Shown here piece by piece: positions 5,577 through 6,256 of a stretch of 6,256 nucleotides of DNA. Below the pieces are notes generated by a model, which ran no database searches, was not told the origin of the DNA, and was given only the letters and a program-made list of their open reading frames with translations. This stretch comes from Butyricicoccus_A sp964387535. Lineage in GTDB: Bacteria; Bacillota; Clostridia; Oscillospirales; Butyricicoccaceae. The position numbers and the translations under genes were made by a program. The DNA is taken from positions 1 to 6,256 of the forward strand of contig CAYLXH010000118.1 in NCBI GenBank assembly GCA_964387535.1, in the 5' to 3' direction. The stretch's first letter is position 1. Each line of letters starts with the position of its first letter.

Positions 5577-6148
5577 ACACGCGGAGAGTTTGCAGCTCTC
5601 CGCCATTTGTATTTGCTGTCGCGGTGTTGTTGTGTGGGATTGTAGCGGGATCGTTTACGGGTATGCATATTCCGCAAAATAATGAAACATATATGAATCG
5701 TCTCTCTGAAATTTTGACACAGGATTATGCAGCGCATTCGATCAGCCAAAATATTGCCACTGCGGCCTGTATTGCTGCGTGGCCGGCAGCGGTGCTCATT
5801 GTTGGATGCGGAAGAGGGAGAGAGTTGTGGACGGCGATTGTGGTTGCAGCACGTGGATTTTTGTTTTCGTTTTCTGTGACTGCTGCGATTATTAAATATG
5901 GATGGAGTGGAGTTGCTCTCTCGGCAGCAGCAGCGGGGATCCCTGCAGTTGTCTCTCTGCCAGCCTTGTTGCTTGTCACGGGAACAGTACTATTGGCTGG
6001 ACAAAAAGCTGGCAGGCGCAGTTATTGGCGAGAATTATCCCAGTATACAGGGTGTTTGTTTTTTAGTGCACTGCTTCTGCTGGCAGCGATGGTGTGGAGA
6101 CTGGTCATTGCTCCTCATCTGATTGGATTGATTTTATGGAATTTATGA
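5549..6148 (+). CDS. SpoIIM-like (stage II sporulation protein M family) membrane protein
   Basis: A 199-residue multi-pass membrane protein. Likely membrane segments are at about 20-38, 68-87, 93-117, 120-150 and 168-195, the five-helix layout of SpoIIM. The segment RGFLFSFSVTAAIIKYGWSG (102-121), then an Ala-rich stretch, Ile-Pro and PALLLV (138-143), resembles the conserved core of SpoIIM. In Bacillus, SpoIIM works with SpoIID and SpoIIP in peptidoglycan remodelling during forespore engulfment; that role is inferred here. AAAGGAG (5535-5541) sits 7 nt before the ATG, so the start is well supported although it lies inside a strong stem-loop. No alternative start with an SD exists before the first helix. 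It ends 9 nt before the -35 of a tRNA promoter. Assignment is by topology and short motifs, so a different five-helix family is possible. Confidence 0.65.
   Translation: MKQSTLSFFYTRRVCSSPPFVFAVAVLLCGIVAGSFTGMHIPQNNETYMNRLSEILTQDYAAHSISQNIATAACIAAWPAAVLIVGCGRGRELWTAIVVAARGFLFSFSVTAAIIKYGWSGVALSAAAAGIPAVVSLPALLLVTGTVLLAGQKAGRRSYWRELSQYTGCLFFSALLLLAAMVWRLVIAPHLIGLILWNL
5581..5603 (+). repeat. 8-bp GC-rich inverted repeat within the first codons of the SpoIIM-like gene
   Basis: GCGGAGAG (5581-5588) and CTCTCCGC (5596-5603) are perfect complements around the 7-nt loop TTTGCAG. The repeat begins 4 nt after the T run of the preceding stem-loop. Its left arm can also pair with ACTCTC at 5561-5566 (with 5584-5589), which would break the upper part of the preceding stem. 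Confidence 0.6.
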
Positions 6149-6157
6149 AAAAGGCTC

Positions 6158-6186
6158 TTGACGAATGGGGAAAATTCCGATATAAT
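6158..6186 (+). promoter_or_regulatory. Strong promoter of the tRNA-Ser gene
   Basis: TTGACG (6158-6163) and a perfect TATAAT (6181-6186) with 17 nt between them form an almost ideal housekeeping promoter, the best in the window. It lies 36 nt before the mature tRNA 5' end, so transcription would start around 6193. Confidence 0.9.
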
Positions 6187-6190
6187 AGCT

Positions 6191-6210
6191 TTGCTCTGCT
6201 GACAGAGCAA
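6191..6210 (+). repeat. Perfect 8-bp hairpin in the tRNA-Ser leader
   Basis: TTGCTCTG (6191-6198) and CAGAGCAA (6203-6210) are perfect complements around the loop CTGA. It overlaps the expected transcription start and lies 12 nt before the mature tRNA. No T run follows, so it is not a terminator. It could be a 5' leader hairpin removed by RNase P, or a DNA operator. Confidence 0.65.
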
Positions 6211-6222
6211 GAAAATAATGAT

Positions 6223-6256
6223 GGAGAGTTGGCTGAGTGGTCGAAGGCGCACGACT
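6223..6256 (+). tRNA. tRNA-Ser, 5' part (window ends before the anticodon)
   Basis: GGAGAGT forms the 5' acceptor strand, followed by a D-arm starting TTGGCTGAGTGGTCGAAGGC and the 5' half of the anticodon stem, CACGA, then the loop bases CT. This matches bacterial serine tRNAs with a GGAGAG acceptor, most like the GGA-anticodon type, but the anticodon itself, the variable arm and the T-arm are beyond the window edge. A strong promoter and a leader hairpin precede it. Confidence 0.87.

Noticed and set aside
6136..6256. Open frame from ATG at 6136 to the window end (40 codons, overlapping the SpoIIM-like stop)
   Set aside because: It runs through a near-perfect promoter, a hairpin and a tRNA gene and has no SD; it is a chance frame.

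Overview
The window looks like chromosomal DNA of a spore-forming, low-to-mid GC Gram-positive of class Clostridia, perhaps the Oscillospiraceae/Ruminococcaceae side. This is inferred from strong Shine-Dalgarno (SD) sequences before nearly every gene, a SCIFF (ranthipeptide) precursor and its radical SAM maturase downstream of yajC, and a SpoIIM-like sporulation protein. I see no mobile element, CRISPR array or phage gene.

Left part (1-2220) is read on the minus strand. From right to left it holds a YbhB/YbcL-type PEBP-family protein, pyrroline-5-carboxylate reductase (proC) with its own promoter, and an iron-containing alcohol dehydrogenase that starts 15 nt after proC and runs out of the window. 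A divergent promoter region (about 2221-2390) serves the PEBP gene leftwards and yajC rightwards.

The centre (2391-4824) is read on the plus strand: yajC, a four-helix membrane protein resembling the TIGR04086 family, the 48-residue SCIFF peptide gene scfA (3233-3379), an intrinsic-terminator-like hairpin, and the SCIFF maturase scfB. ScfB recognises the peptide through its N-terminal region and uses radical SAM chemistry to install a thioether cross-link. The hairpin between the two genes probably lets peptide mRNA exceed maturase mRNA.

The right part (4825-6256) begins with an AT-rich promoter/leader carrying a dyad. Next is a 160-residue protein that matches only the N-terminal Rossmann domain of ProC and has lost its key motifs, then a SpoIIM-like membrane protein. 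The start region of the SpoIIM-like gene is buried in a long stem-loop shaped like an intrinsic terminator, with the SD in the apical loop. The window ends with a strong promoter, a leader hairpin and the 5' third of a tRNA-Ser gene, cut just before the anticodon.

The features most worth a second look are the stem-loop over the SpoIIM-like start, the single-domain ProC paralogue, and the scfA gene with seven cysteines and an attenuator before scfB.
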